The notes beneath the pieces are model-generated. The model was not told the DNA's origin and did not search any database. It was given only the letters and a program-made list of their open reading frames with translations. 64,000 nucleotides of DNA from DATJLY01 sp963729295 (GTDB lineage: Bacteria > Pseudomonadota > Alphaproteobacteria > ATCC43930 > CGMCC-115725): contig CAVSNJ010000004.1 of the NCBI GenBank assembly GCA_963729295.1, forward strand, positions 62,001-126,000. The letters run 5' to 3'. Position 1 is the first letter of the stretch. Each line of letters begins with the position of its first letter. The position numbers and the translations under genes were made by a program. This document shows, one piece after another, positions 55,912 through 63,398 of the stretch.

Positions 55912-57032
55912 GCTTCCCCCCAGACGGCGCGGGCGACCTCGACCACGCGCGCGAGCTTCTGCCATTGCAGCTCGTAGAGTTCGGGATCGGCGTCGCGCGC
56001 GCTCGTCGAAAAGCCGCAATGGGGCGAAAGGCCGAGCTGCTCGAGCGGCGCGTGACGCGCCGCCTCGTCGATGCGGCGCTTCAGCATGTCCCCGTCCTCG
56101 AGCGCCTTCGCGCGCGAGGAGACGAGGCCCAGGACCACGCGTTTTCCCTTCGGCATATGGCGCAACGGCTCGAACGAGCCCGCGCGCGGCGTGTCCCATT
56201 CGAGGAAATAGGCCCCGATATTGATGCCGTTGAACATCGCGTCCGCGATCGGCTCGTAGCTCGCGGTCGCCTGCCAGCTCGGGTCCTGGCTGCGGCAGAC
56301 ATGGATCGCGATGCGCATTTCCTTGGGCGCCCCCGCGACCACGGCGTTGATCGCCTCGACATAGCGCGGCAGGAGCCGGCGCCAATCGTCGCCGCGCGCG
56401 TAAAGGAGCGCCTGCGCCCGCGGGTCGCCGAGCTTCACGAGCGAGGTCTCGTCGAACTGCACATAAGTGCAGCCCGCCGTCGCGAGCGCCGCGAGCTCGG
56501 CGTGATAAGCCGCGACGAGATCGGCCCAGAACGCATCGAGATCGGGATAGACCTCGCGGCTGATATGCTCGCGCCCGGTCCGGTAGTGGATATAGGCCGG
56601 GCCCGGCAGCGTGATCTTGGGCGTCGCCTGCGCCACCCCCTTGAGGAAGGCGAAGTCGCGCGCGTTCCCACCCCCCTTCCAGGCGATACGCTCCACCACC
56701 CTTGGGATGCGGCGCGCCATGCGGTTGCCGTGCGTACCGGACGCGCGCCAGCCTTCCTCCTCGGTCAGCGTCACTTTGACGCCCCTGAGGCCCGCTGTGG
56801 TGAAACTGTCGGAATAGGTGTCGCGCCGGAATTCGCCGTCCGTCACCGGCTGGAGGCCCAGCGCCTCCTGCCGCTGGACCGTGTCGCGAATCGCGGCATC
56901 CTCGGCCGCGCGCAGCTTCGCGGGATCGCCGTCCCGCTCGAATTGGGCGCGGGCCGCCAAAAGCTCGGGCGGGCGCAGCAGGCTGCCGATATGTTCGGCG
57001 CGGAACGTTGGGAACGGCGGGAGGGTTGGCAT
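55908..57032 (-). CDS. Second MetE-core protein
   Basis: This 374-residue single-barrel protein is distinct in sequence from the 51432 paralogue. It starts at ATG 57032 with FRAEHIGSLLRPPELLAARA, a form of the cobalamin-independent methionine synthase II family. Likely zinc ligands: His and Cys in IAIHVCRSQDP, Glu in FLEWDTPRAGSFEPL, Cys in SPHCGFSTS. It contains the TSLVKLGDP and DGEFRRDTYSD blocks typical of this group. The N-terminal MetE domain is absent. Such genes are common in catabolic clusters with unknown function; alkyl transfer to a thiol is expected. Coupled to the lactonase-like gene downstream. Confidence 0.88.
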   Translation of the reverse strand: MPTLPPFPTFRAEHIGSLLRPPELLAARAQFERDGDPAKLRAAEDAAIRDTVQRQEALGLQPVTDGEFRRDTYSDSFTTAGLRGVKVTLTEEEGWRASGTHGNRMARRIPRVVERIAWKGGGNARDFAFLKGVAQATPKITLPGPAYIHYRTGREHISREVYPDLDAFWADLVAAYHAELAALATAGCTYVQFDETSLVKLGDPRAQALLYARGDDWRRLLPRYVEAINAVVAGAPKEMRIAIHVCRSQDPSWQATASYEPIADAMFNGINIGAYFLEWDTPRAGSFEPLRHMPKGKRVVLGLVSSRAKALEDGDMLKRRIDEAARHAPLEQLGLSPHCGFSTSARDADPELYELQWQKLARVVEVARAVWGEA

Positions 57033-57061
57033 CCTATAATTATTTGCCGTGCCCCCGTCCG

Positions 57062-57080
57062 GCGCAACGGTCCGTTGCGC
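57062..57080. promoter_or_regulatory. Strong palindrome in a divergent promoter region
   Basis: GCGCAACGG-T-CCGTTGCGC, 9-bp perfect arms around one base. It is centred between the start codons of the MetE-core gene (57032) and the dioxygenase gene (57142). A second inverted repeat, GCGGCC-N12-GGCCGC, lies at 57098-57121. Probably an operator for a dimeric regulator not encoded here. Confidence 0.55.
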
Positions 57081-57141
57081 TACCATGACGGGAACGGGCG
57101 GCCTTGGTAAACTATGGCCGCCGTTCTCTCGGAGGTTTGCG

Positions 57142-58209
57142 ATGGGTGACATTCTGGGCCTTGGCGTGACGCATTCGCCGCTCTTTCCGCAGCCGGCCGA
57201 GAACATGGCCTTCCTGCTGCGCCGCCGCCTCGATGATCCGGACATCCCGGCGGAGGCGAAGGACCAGGGCAAGTGGCCCGACGGGATGCGCGCCGAATGG
57301 AGCACCGATGGCGGCGCCGCGGCGGGCGCCAAGCACCGCGAGGAGATGCTCGTGGGCCTGCGCCGCGCGCGCCGGCGGCTCGACGAGTTCAAGCCCGACT
57401 TCATCCTGATGTGGGGCGACGACCAGTACGAGAATTTCCGCGAGGATTTGATCCCGGCCTTCTCGCTCCTCGCTTACGAGCAGGTGAAGGCGCGCCCCTG
57501 GGCGCAGGCGACGGAATCCTCGGCGATGAAGGGCAAGCCCAATGTCTGGGGCGAGGGTCCGGATTTCGAGCTCACCATCAAGTGCCATCGCGAAGGGGCG
57601 AAATATCTCGCCGAGCGCCTCCTCGAGGAGGAGTTCGACATCGCTTATGCCTACGAGCCCTTGCACCACAAGAGCCTGTCGCATGCGTTCCTGAACGCGA
57701 TCCTCTATCTCGATTACGACCGCAAGGGCTTCCCGCATCGCATCGTGCCGATGCCGATCAATTGCTACGGCCGCGAGGTGATCGGATATCGGGGATTCGC
57801 CGACAGCCTCGGCCACAAGCCGCCGCCCGATCCGCCGAGCCCGAGCCCCAAACGCTGCTTCCGCATGGGCGCGGCGGTCGCGCGCATCTGCCGCGACAGC
57901 CCCTATCGCGTCGCCCTCATGGCGTCGTCGAGCTGGTCGCACTCCTTCCTCACCAAGAAGACCTGGCGCATGGTGCCCGACATCGAGACCGACACGCGCC
58001 TCTACAAAGCGATGCTCGATGGCGATTTCGCGTATTGGCGCAATTTCACGCTCGCCCAGATCGAGGATAGCGGCGGGCAGGAGACGCTCAACTGGTTCGC
58101 GCTGATGGGCGCGATGAACGAGCTTGGCCACAAGGTCGCATGGTCGGATTTCCTGCCGACCTACATCTTCAATGCGACCAAGGTGACCGCGATCTTCGCC
58201 CCGGCGTGA
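57142..58209 (+). CDS. Class III extradiol ring-cleavage dioxygenase-like protein (LigB/DODA type)
   Basis: This 355-residue protein starts at ATG 57142 with GGAGG 7 bases upstream. Candidate Fe(II) ligands of the LigB fold are the early His in LGVTHSPLFPQ and the His cluster EPLHHKSLSHAFLNAILYLD. RVALMASSSWSHSFLTKKTW adds another conserved His. Members open catecholic rings (protocatechuate, aminophenol, DOPA) or act on other diols. It is divergent from the MetE-core/lactonase operon and starts a run of six rightward genes. Substrate unknown. Confidence 0.85.
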   Translation: MGDILGLGVTHSPLFPQPAENMAFLLRRRLDDPDIPAEAKDQGKWPDGMRAEWSTDGGAAAGAKHREEMLVGLRRARRRLDEFKPDFILMWGDDQYENFREDLIPAFSLLAYEQVKARPWAQATESSAMKGKPNVWGEGPDFELTIKCHREGAKYLAERLLEEEFDIAYAYEPLHHKSLSHAFLNAILYLDYDRKGFPHRIVPMPINCYGREVIGYRGFADSLGHKPPPDPPSPSPKRCFRMGAAVARICRDSPYRVALMASSSWSHSFLTKKTWRMVPDIETDTRLYKAMLDGDFAYWRNFTLAQIEDSGGQETLNWFALMGAMNELGHKVAWSDFLPTYIFNATKVTAIFAPA

Positions 58210-58213
58210 AGCA

Positions 58214-59029
58214 ATGGCGCGCCGTCCGCACTGGTCGCTCGACGACATCCCGTACGACGCGATCGACCGCGGCGCGATCGTCGGCGACGAGTGCTTCTTT
58301 CATCTGATCGCGGCCGCAAGCTTCATCGAGATCACCTCGGACGCCTATACCAAGAACCTCGTCGAATTCTGCGCCGGCGAGCCCGAAGTGGTCGATTGGC
58401 TCGAACATGGCTGGCAGCATGAGGAGGTGCAGCACGGGCATGCGCTCCGCCGCTATGTCGAAACCGTGTGGCCGGAGTTCGACTGGGAACGCGCCTACAA
58501 GAGCTTCATGACGGAGTACGGGCGGCTCTGCTCGGTCGAGTTCTACGCGCCGACGCGCGCGCTCGAGATGGCGGGGCGCTGCGTCGTCGAGACCGGTACG
58601 TCGAGCTTTTATCGCATGCTTGCGGACGGCGCGCCCGAACCGGTGCTGCGCCGCCTCACCGCGCTCATCAGCAATGACGAGATCGACCATTACAAGCATT
58701 TCTACCGCTACTTCCGCCTCTTTGCCGCCAAGGAGCGGCCGAGCCGCTGGGCGGTGGCGCGCACGCTTCTCGCCCGCGTCGCCGAGGTCGATAACGAGGA
58801 CGGTGCCATCGCCTTCAAGCATGTGCGCCTGCACTTCCGCCCCGATGCGCCCTACAGCGCCGCCGAATACGACGCCTTCCGCCAGATCGTGCGCTCGTGG
58901 GGCATGCGGTATTACAAATTCGACCGCGCCGTCCGCATGGTGTTGAAGCCGATGGCGTTGCCAGGGACCGTCTCGCGGATTGCGGAGCAGGTCGGTGTCG
59001 GTCTCGCCCGCCGCCGTCTCTTCGCCTGA
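58214..59029 (+). CDS. Ferritin-like diiron protein
   Basis: This 271-residue, largely alpha-helical cytosolic protein has a carboxylate/His pattern typical of diiron four-helix bundles. Glu in SFIEITSDAY, EExxH in WQHEEVQHGHALRRY, Glu/His around VETGTSSFYRML, and EIDHYKHFYRYF give two ExxH-type pairs. It is not a ferritin cage subunit by length and resembles uncharacterised ferritin-like oxygenases. It lies 4 bp behind the dioxygenase, so an oxidase, oxygenase or iron-handling role in the same pathway is plausible (inference). Confidence 0.7.
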   Translation: MARRPHWSLDDIPYDAIDRGAIVGDECFFHLIAAASFIEITSDAYTKNLVEFCAGEPEVVDWLEHGWQHEEVQHGHALRRYVETVWPEFDWERAYKSFMTEYGRLCSVEFYAPTRALEMAGRCVVETGTSSFYRMLADGAPEPVLRRLTALISNDEIDHYKHFYRYFRLFAAKERPSRWAVARTLLARVAEVDNEDGAIAFKHVRLHFRPDAPYSAAEYDAFRQIVRSWGMRYYKFDRAVRMVLKPMALPGTVSRIAEQVGVGLARRRLFA

Positions 59030-59106
59030 GCGCCGCCGCCTCGCCGCCGCCTCGACAAGAGCCGGCTCCGCCGACATACTCAAAGCCAACCACACGGGGG
59101 GAACGC

Positions 59107-59742
59107 ATGACGGCGCAGGAACGGTTGCAACCCATTGGCGCGGGACAGGGAGGAATGCCGCTCGTCCTGCTGCCGCTCTTCGCCCTCATCCTCAATGGCG
59201 CGATCATTGCGGCGTCGACCCACGGCTACAGTCTCGCCTTCCCAGTCAACATCTTGGGCGGCTTCTCCTTCGTCGTGGCGCCGCTCTTTCCGGCCGCCGC
59301 CGCGATCGTCATCGCCTTCGGCCTGCGGCGCTACGGCGGCTTGAGCCAGGGAGGTGCTTGGCTCACCGCGGCGTTTCTCCTGGTCGCGCCGATCGTCACC
59401 TCCTTCGTCATGAACTATCTGACCGGCATCCTGCTCGCGCATCTCTCCGACGCGGCGGTGACGAACTCGCAGAATTTCTATTTCATCCTGTTCCTGAAAG
59501 GCGCGGCCTCGGCGGCGAGCGTGCTCCTGGTCATGGCGATCGCGTCGCCGTTGTTCCGGCGCTGGACCACGTGGCTTTGGGTCATCGTGCTGTGGGCCGG
59601 CGGCGACACGCTGCTCTTCGGCCTCTTCCGCAACGGGATCGTGACGACATCGGCCTATCACTATCTTTATCCCGTGGTGCGGATGCTCGGCTACATCGTG
59701 ATCGGCTACGAGCTGCAGCGGCCGGCGCGCCGCGCCGCCTGA
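59107..59742 (+). CDS. Membrane protein of unknown function
   Basis: This 211-residue protein has six predicted membrane segments (for example MPLVLLPLFALILNGAIIAA, FSFVVAPLFPAAAAIVIAFG, LWVIVLWAGGDTLLFGLFRN). ATG 59107 follows a GGGGGGAA ribosome site. Charge is low and there are no recognised catalytic motifs. It sits between the ferritin-like gene and cofE, separated by 77 and 16 bp. No family recognised; a transporter or membrane redox partner cannot be excluded. Confidence 0.65.
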   Translation: MTAQERLQPIGAGQGGMPLVLLPLFALILNGAIIAASTHGYSLAFPVNILGGFSFVVAPLFPAAAAIVIAFGLRRYGGLSQGGAWLTAAFLLVAPIVTSFVMNYLTGILLAHLSDAAVTNSQNFYFILFLKGAASAASVLLVMAIASPLFRRWTTWLWVIVLWAGGDTLLFGLFRNGIVTTSAYHYLYPVVRMLGYIVIGYELQRPARRAA

Positions 59743-59758
59743 TCCGCCGGCTGGCGTC

Positions 59759-60526
59759 ATGCCGCAAAGTCTGACGCTGCTGGCGCTTCCGGGAATTGGC
59801 TTCGTCCGGCCGGGCGACGATCTAACATCGCTCCTCGCCGCTTCCGTAGAGCGCGCCGGCGAGCGGCTCCTCGATCGGGATGTTCTCGTCGTCTGCCAGA
59901 AAATCGTCTCGAAAGCCGAGGGCCGCTATGTCGATCTCGCGAGCGTGACGGCATCGGCACGCGCCCAAAAACTCGGGCACGAGACCGACAAGGACCCGCG
60001 CCTCGTCGAGCTCATCCTCCAGGAGTCGCGCGCCGTGTTGCGCCAAAGCCCGGGCGTGCTCGTAGTCGAGCATCGCCTGGGCTACGTCATGGCGAATGCC
60101 GGGATCGACCGTTCGAACGTTGATCCCGCCTCCGGCGCCGAGCCGGTGCTCTTGCTGCCGCAGGATCCCGAGGGCTCCGCGGAAATTTTGCGTTCGCGCC
60201 TCGCCGCGCATTTCGGGTCGCGGCCCGCGATCGTCATCGCCGACAGTTTCGGCCGCGCCTGGCGCCGCGGCACGGTCGGCATCGCGCTCGGCGCCGCGGG
60301 CTTGCCCGCGCTCGTCGATCTGCGCGGCCGGCCCGATCTCTACGGCCGCGAGCTGCGCGTCAGCGAGACAGGCTTCGCCGACGAGATCGCGGCCGCCGCC
60401 TCGCTCCTCATGGGCCAGGCCGACGAGGCGCTGCCCGCGATCCTCGTGCGCGGCCTCGACTGGACCGGCGCATCTCGTCCGGCGCGGCACCTGATCCGGC
60501 CTGAGGCCGAGGATCTTTTCCGCTGA
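59759..60526 (+). CDS. cofE: Coenzyme F420-0:L-glutamate ligase
   Basis: This 255-residue protein begins LTLLALPGIGFVRPGDDLTS and contains DVLVVCQKIVSKAEGRYVDL, VVEHRLGYVMANAGIDRSNV and IADSFGRAWRRGTVGIALGA, the CofE/FbiB N-terminal family blocks including the metal/GTP site acidic residues. It adds L-glutamates to F420-0 using GTP. There is no C-terminal FbiB-type FMN reductase domain, as usual in proteobacteria. Its TGA overlaps cofD by one base. First of three F420 genes. Confidence 0.93.
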   Translation: MPQSLTLLALPGIGFVRPGDDLTSLLAASVERAGERLLDRDVLVVCQKIVSKAEGRYVDLASVTASARAQKLGHETDKDPRLVELILQESRAVLRQSPGVLVVEHRLGYVMANAGIDRSNVDPASGAEPVLLLPQDPEGSAEILRSRLAAHFGSRPAIVIADSFGRAWRRGTVGIALGAAGLPALVDLRGRPDLYGRELRVSETGFADEIAAAASLLMGQADEALPAILVRGLDWTGASRPARHLIRPEAEDLFR

Positions 60527-61482
60527 TGCGCGAGCAGGTGCTGTTGCTTTCGGGCGGGGTGGGCGGGGCGAAGCTCGCGCTCGGGCTCGCGCGCGTGCTG
60601 CCGCCGGGCGCGCTCACCATCGTCGCCAACACGGGCGACGATTTCGAGCATCTGGACCTCTCGATCTCGCCCGATCTCGACACGCTCCTCTACACGCTCG
60701 CCGGGATCGACAATCCCGAGACCGGCTGGGGCGTGCGCGGCGAGACCTGGAATTTCATGGCGGCGCTCGAGGCGCTGGGCGGAGCGACTTGGTTCCGCCT
60801 CGGCGACCGCGACCTCGCCACGCACATCGAGCGCACGCGGCGCTTGCGCGCGGGCGAGACCCTCGCGGCGATCAGCGCCGATTTCGCGCGCCGCATGGGG
60901 CTATCGGCGCGCCTCCTGCCGATGAGCGACGATCCCGTGAGGACGCGCCTTCTGACCGGCGAGGGCTGGCTCGATTTCCAGGATTATTTCGTCCGCCGTG
61001 CCGCGCGGCCGCCCGTGCGCGAGATCATCTACGCAGGCGCATCCTCCGCGCGGCCCAATCCGGATTTTCTCGCCGCGCTCCAATCCGGAAACCTGCGCGC
61101 CATTGTCGTCGCGCCGTCGAACCCGTTCCTGAGCATCGAGCCGATCCTGGCGCTTCCGGGCGTGCGTGCGGCTCTCAAGGACGCGTCCGCCCCCGTCATC
61201 GCCGTGGCGCCGATCATTGCCGGAAGCGCGGTAAAGGGCCCGACCGCCAAGCTGATGCGCGAGCTCGGCAGCGAACCGTCCGCCGCCGCCGTGGCCATGC
61301 GCTACCGCGATTTCCTTCACATTTTCGTGCTCGACCGCGCCGATGCGGCCTCCGCCGCATCGCTGCCGATGCCGGCCGCGGCCGCGCAGACGATGATGCG
61401 CACGCTCGAGGACCGCGAGAATTTGGCACGCGCCGTCCTCGCTGCGGCCGATGCGGCGGCGGCGGCGAGGGCAGATCGATGA
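60526..61482 (+). CDS. cofD: 2-phospho-L-lactate (or PEP/3PG) transferase
   Basis: This 318-residue protein has the CofD/FbiA N-terminus LLLSGGVGGAKLALGLARVL, then VANTGDDFEHLDLSISPDLD, and SNPFLSIEPILALPGVRAAL. It transfers a phospholactyl-type group from the GDP-activated precursor to the deazaflavin Fo, giving F420-0 or its dehydro or glyceryl form. The acceptor-side variant (lactate, PEP or phosphoglycerate) cannot be read from sequence by eye. It is coupled on both sides: TGATG with cofE and ATGA with cofC. Confidence 0.95.
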   Translation: MREQVLLLSGGVGGAKLALGLARVLPPGALTIVANTGDDFEHLDLSISPDLDTLLYTLAGIDNPETGWGVRGETWNFMAALEALGGATWFRLGDRDLATHIERTRRLRAGETLAAISADFARRMGLSARLLPMSDDPVRTRLLTGEGWLDFQDYFVRRAARPPVREIIYAGASSARPNPDFLAALQSGNLRAIVVAPSNPFLSIEPILALPGVRAALKDASAPVIAVAPIIAGSAVKGPTAKLMRELGSEPSAAAVAMRYRDFLHIFVLDRADAASAASLPMPAAAAQTMMRTLEDRENLARAVLAAADAAAAARADR

Positions 61483-62132
61483 GCGCGCTCTGGGCCGTCG
61501 TGCCGGTGAAGGAGCTGGGGCAGGCAAAGGTGCGGCTCGCCCCGGTGCTCGATGCGGGCGCACGCCGCGCGCTCATGCTGGCGATGCTCGAGGACGTGCT
61601 CGCCGCGCTCGCCGCGACGACGGGGCTCGCCGGCATCGTCGTCGCCACTCTCGACCCCGACGCGGCGACATTGGCCGGGCGCTTCGGCGCCAGAATCTCG
61701 CGCACGGAGGCGGGGCGCGGCCATAGCGAGGCGGTGGCCGCCGTGGCGGGCCTGCTCGCGCGCGACACTGCCGCGATGCTGACGCTTCCCGCCGACATCC
61801 CGCTCGTCCGCCCGGCCGATGTCAGCGAGCTCGTCGCCGCCCACGACAGCGGCCAGAACTTCGTGATCGTGCCGTCGCGCGACGGCGCCGGCACCAACGC
61901 GGTGCTGTGCGCACCCGCCGATCTCGTTCCCTTGCGCTTCGGCGCGCCGAGCTTTGCCTCCCACCTCGCCCAGGCCCGGGACCGGGGGATCGAGCCGTTC
62001 GTGCTCCGCCTGCCGCGCATTGCCCTCGATATCGACGAGCCGGCCGACCTTGCCGCGCTGCGTGCGGCGCCGGGCTCGGCCCGCGCCCAGAGATTCCTTG
62101 CCGGCGCCCCGGTCCGCGCGCCGGTCAAGTGA
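61479..62132 (+). CDS. cofC: 2-phospho-L-lactate (or PEP/3PG) guanylyltransferase
   Basis: This 217-residue nucleotidyltransferase starts at ATG 61479, overlapping cofD. The N-terminus WAVVPVKELGQAKVRLAPVL, MLTLPADIPLVRPADV and PSRDGAGTNAVLCAPADLVP are the CofC/FbiD signature. It activates the phospho-acid with GTP for CofD. The C-terminal LPRIALDIDEPADLAALRAA is also typical. No fbiC/cofGH (Fo synthase) gene lies in the window. Nothing but the sigma-54-like site is seen in 62133-62360. Confidence 0.95.
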   Translation: MSALWAVVPVKELGQAKVRLAPVLDAGARRALMLAMLEDVLAALAATTGLAGIVVATLDPDAATLAGRFGARISRTEAGRGHSEAVAAVAGLLARDTAAMLTLPADIPLVRPADVSELVAAHDSGQNFVIVPSRDGAGTNAVLCAPADLVPLRFGAPSFASHLAQARDRGIEPFVLRLPRIALDIDEPADLAALRAAPGSARAQRFLAGAPVRAPVK

Positions 62133-62345
62133 TCCAAACCCATTAACTTTCGTAAAAAGAACAGGGACGGCAATAAGTTAACGGCTCGCCCAAAAGCGTC
62201 GCGAGTCGACAAGGGCGGGCATTTGTGATTTAGTACCGGTTCCCGAGGATGATCGCCGCTGAGACTGTAGGAAAACTTTACACTTGCGCCTTCGGCCGCT
62301 GGGACGGCCAGGTTGGCGGCTTGAAATACAAGGGAAATCTACAGT

Positions 62346-62361
62346 CGGCACCAGTCTTGCA
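62346..62361 (+). promoter_or_regulatory. Sigma-54-like promoter
   Basis: CGGCACCAGTCTTGCA: GGCAC-N5-TTGCA, GG and GC ten bases apart, one mismatch to the -24/-12 consensus. The predicted start is near 62372. A GAAGAAAGAG ribosome site (62373-62382) then precedes ATG 62388, which favours that start over ATG 62361, located inside the promoter. Confidence 0.55.
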
Positions 62362-62387
62362 TGGTAGATCCCGAAGAAAGAGCGTTG

Positions 62388-63026
62388 ATGGTCGAGCACA
62401 CTCCTTCGAGCGGAAGCGACGCCCAAGACCCGGTCCAGCCGGACCGCCCCCCCGTGAGCGAGGCGAAGCCGGCGCCTGCGCCCACGGCGCGCCGCCGCCT
62501 GCTCCGGACCGGGCTCGTCGCCGGGCCGGTCGCTCTGCTTACCGCGGGCAAGCCGGTCAAGACGCTCGCGTCCTCCTATTATTGCAGCTTCTCCGGCTGG
62601 AACTCGGCCAACCTCTCGAAAAAGGGCACGGGCAAGGGGAAGACGCTTTCCCATACGCCTCCGACCGGCAGCTGCACCGATGCCAACGGGCCGAGCTACT
62701 ACGTCGAGAAGTCGGGGAGCACGTACACGGCCACCAAGTATTGGCCATCGGCCTACAGCAAGACGGTCAAATTCGCAGGCTTGTTCCCCGCGGGCCCGGC
62801 GTCGAGCTATTCCACCCTGACGGCGGTGAATATCCTCGGCGAACACCCCACCTCTGTTGATGCCCTGATCATCGCCGCCTTGTTCGATGCGGCAACTCAT
62901 GAAAGCGGCTTCCCCTACACGACGTCGGAAGTGCAGACGCTGTGGTCCACTTACGCCAATAACAAGCCGGACGGCAGCACCACGAACATCCTGGCGCTGC
63001 AGTCCTTCCTGGCCCAGCTCGTCTAG
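62388..63026 (+). CDS. Tat-exported small protein, possible substrate of the HPr-rel-A cassette
   Basis: This 212-residue protein starts at ATG 62388 (ATG 62361 is the longer option). A disordered Pro/Ala/Ser-rich N-region leads to a twin-arginine signal, RRRLLRTGLVAGPVALLTAG, with cleavage near TLA-SS. The mature part begins YYCSFSGWNSANLSKKGTG and is rich in Ser, Thr, Tyr, Gly and Lys, with a second Cys in GSCTDANG; the last 60 residues are helical. No enzyme motif is visible. The adjacent PqqD-like and HprK-like genes suggest that this is their client or product, but this is inference. Confidence 0.7.
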   Translation: MVEHTPSSGSDAQDPVQPDRPPVSEAKPAPAPTARRRLLRTGLVAGPVALLTAGKPVKTLASSYYCSFSGWNSANLSKKGTGKGKTLSHTPPTGSCTDANGPSYYVEKSGSTYTATKYWPSAYSKTVKFAGLFPAGPASSYSTLTAVNILGEHPTSVDALIIAALFDAATHESGFPYTTSEVQTLWSTYANNKPDGSTTNILALQSFLAQLV

Positions 63027-63110
63027 TCTCCCTCCTCGCTTTCCGAAATTTTGCGCGCGCGCGATAATGCGCCGGGCGACGCCGTTCCGTGCGTCGCGCG
63101 CGGGTAGAAC

Positions 63111-63398
63111 ATGGCGGACGTAACCTGGCGTCTCAATCCGAGCTGCGCGCTCACCTGGCGCCGCTGGGATGACGAATGGGTGGTGTTCGATAGCGGCGCG
63201 GGCGACACGCATCAGCTCGATCCGATCGGGGCCGTGGCGCTGATGTGCTTCGAGGCGGAGCCGCGTTCGCTCGAGGCGCTCGTGGCCGAGGTTTCGGCCG
63301 AGCTCGAGCTGCCGACCGGTGAAGTGTTGTCGCGCACTCTCGCCGACCTCGTGCGCCAGTTCACCCGGCTCGGCCTGATCGAGACGATCGCGTCGTGA
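63111..63398 (+). CDS. PqqD-like protein of the HPr-rel-A type system
   Basis: This 95-residue winged-helix protein is of the PqqD superfamily: VTWRLNPSCALTWRRWDDEW, VVFDSGAGDTHQLDPIGAVA, and PTGEVLSRTLADLVRQFTRL. PqqD-fold domains bind leader peptides of ribosomally made peptides and hand them to modifying enzymes. This subgroup occurs with HprK-related kinase A in a cassette named HPr-rel-A whose purpose is not known to me. Its TGA overlaps the kinase GTG (GTGA), so the two are cotranslated. Confidence 0.82.
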   Translation: MADVTWRLNPSCALTWRRWDDEWVVFDSGAGDTHQLDPIGAVALMCFEAEPRSLEALVAEVSAELELPTGEVLSRTLADLVRQFTRLGLIETIAS

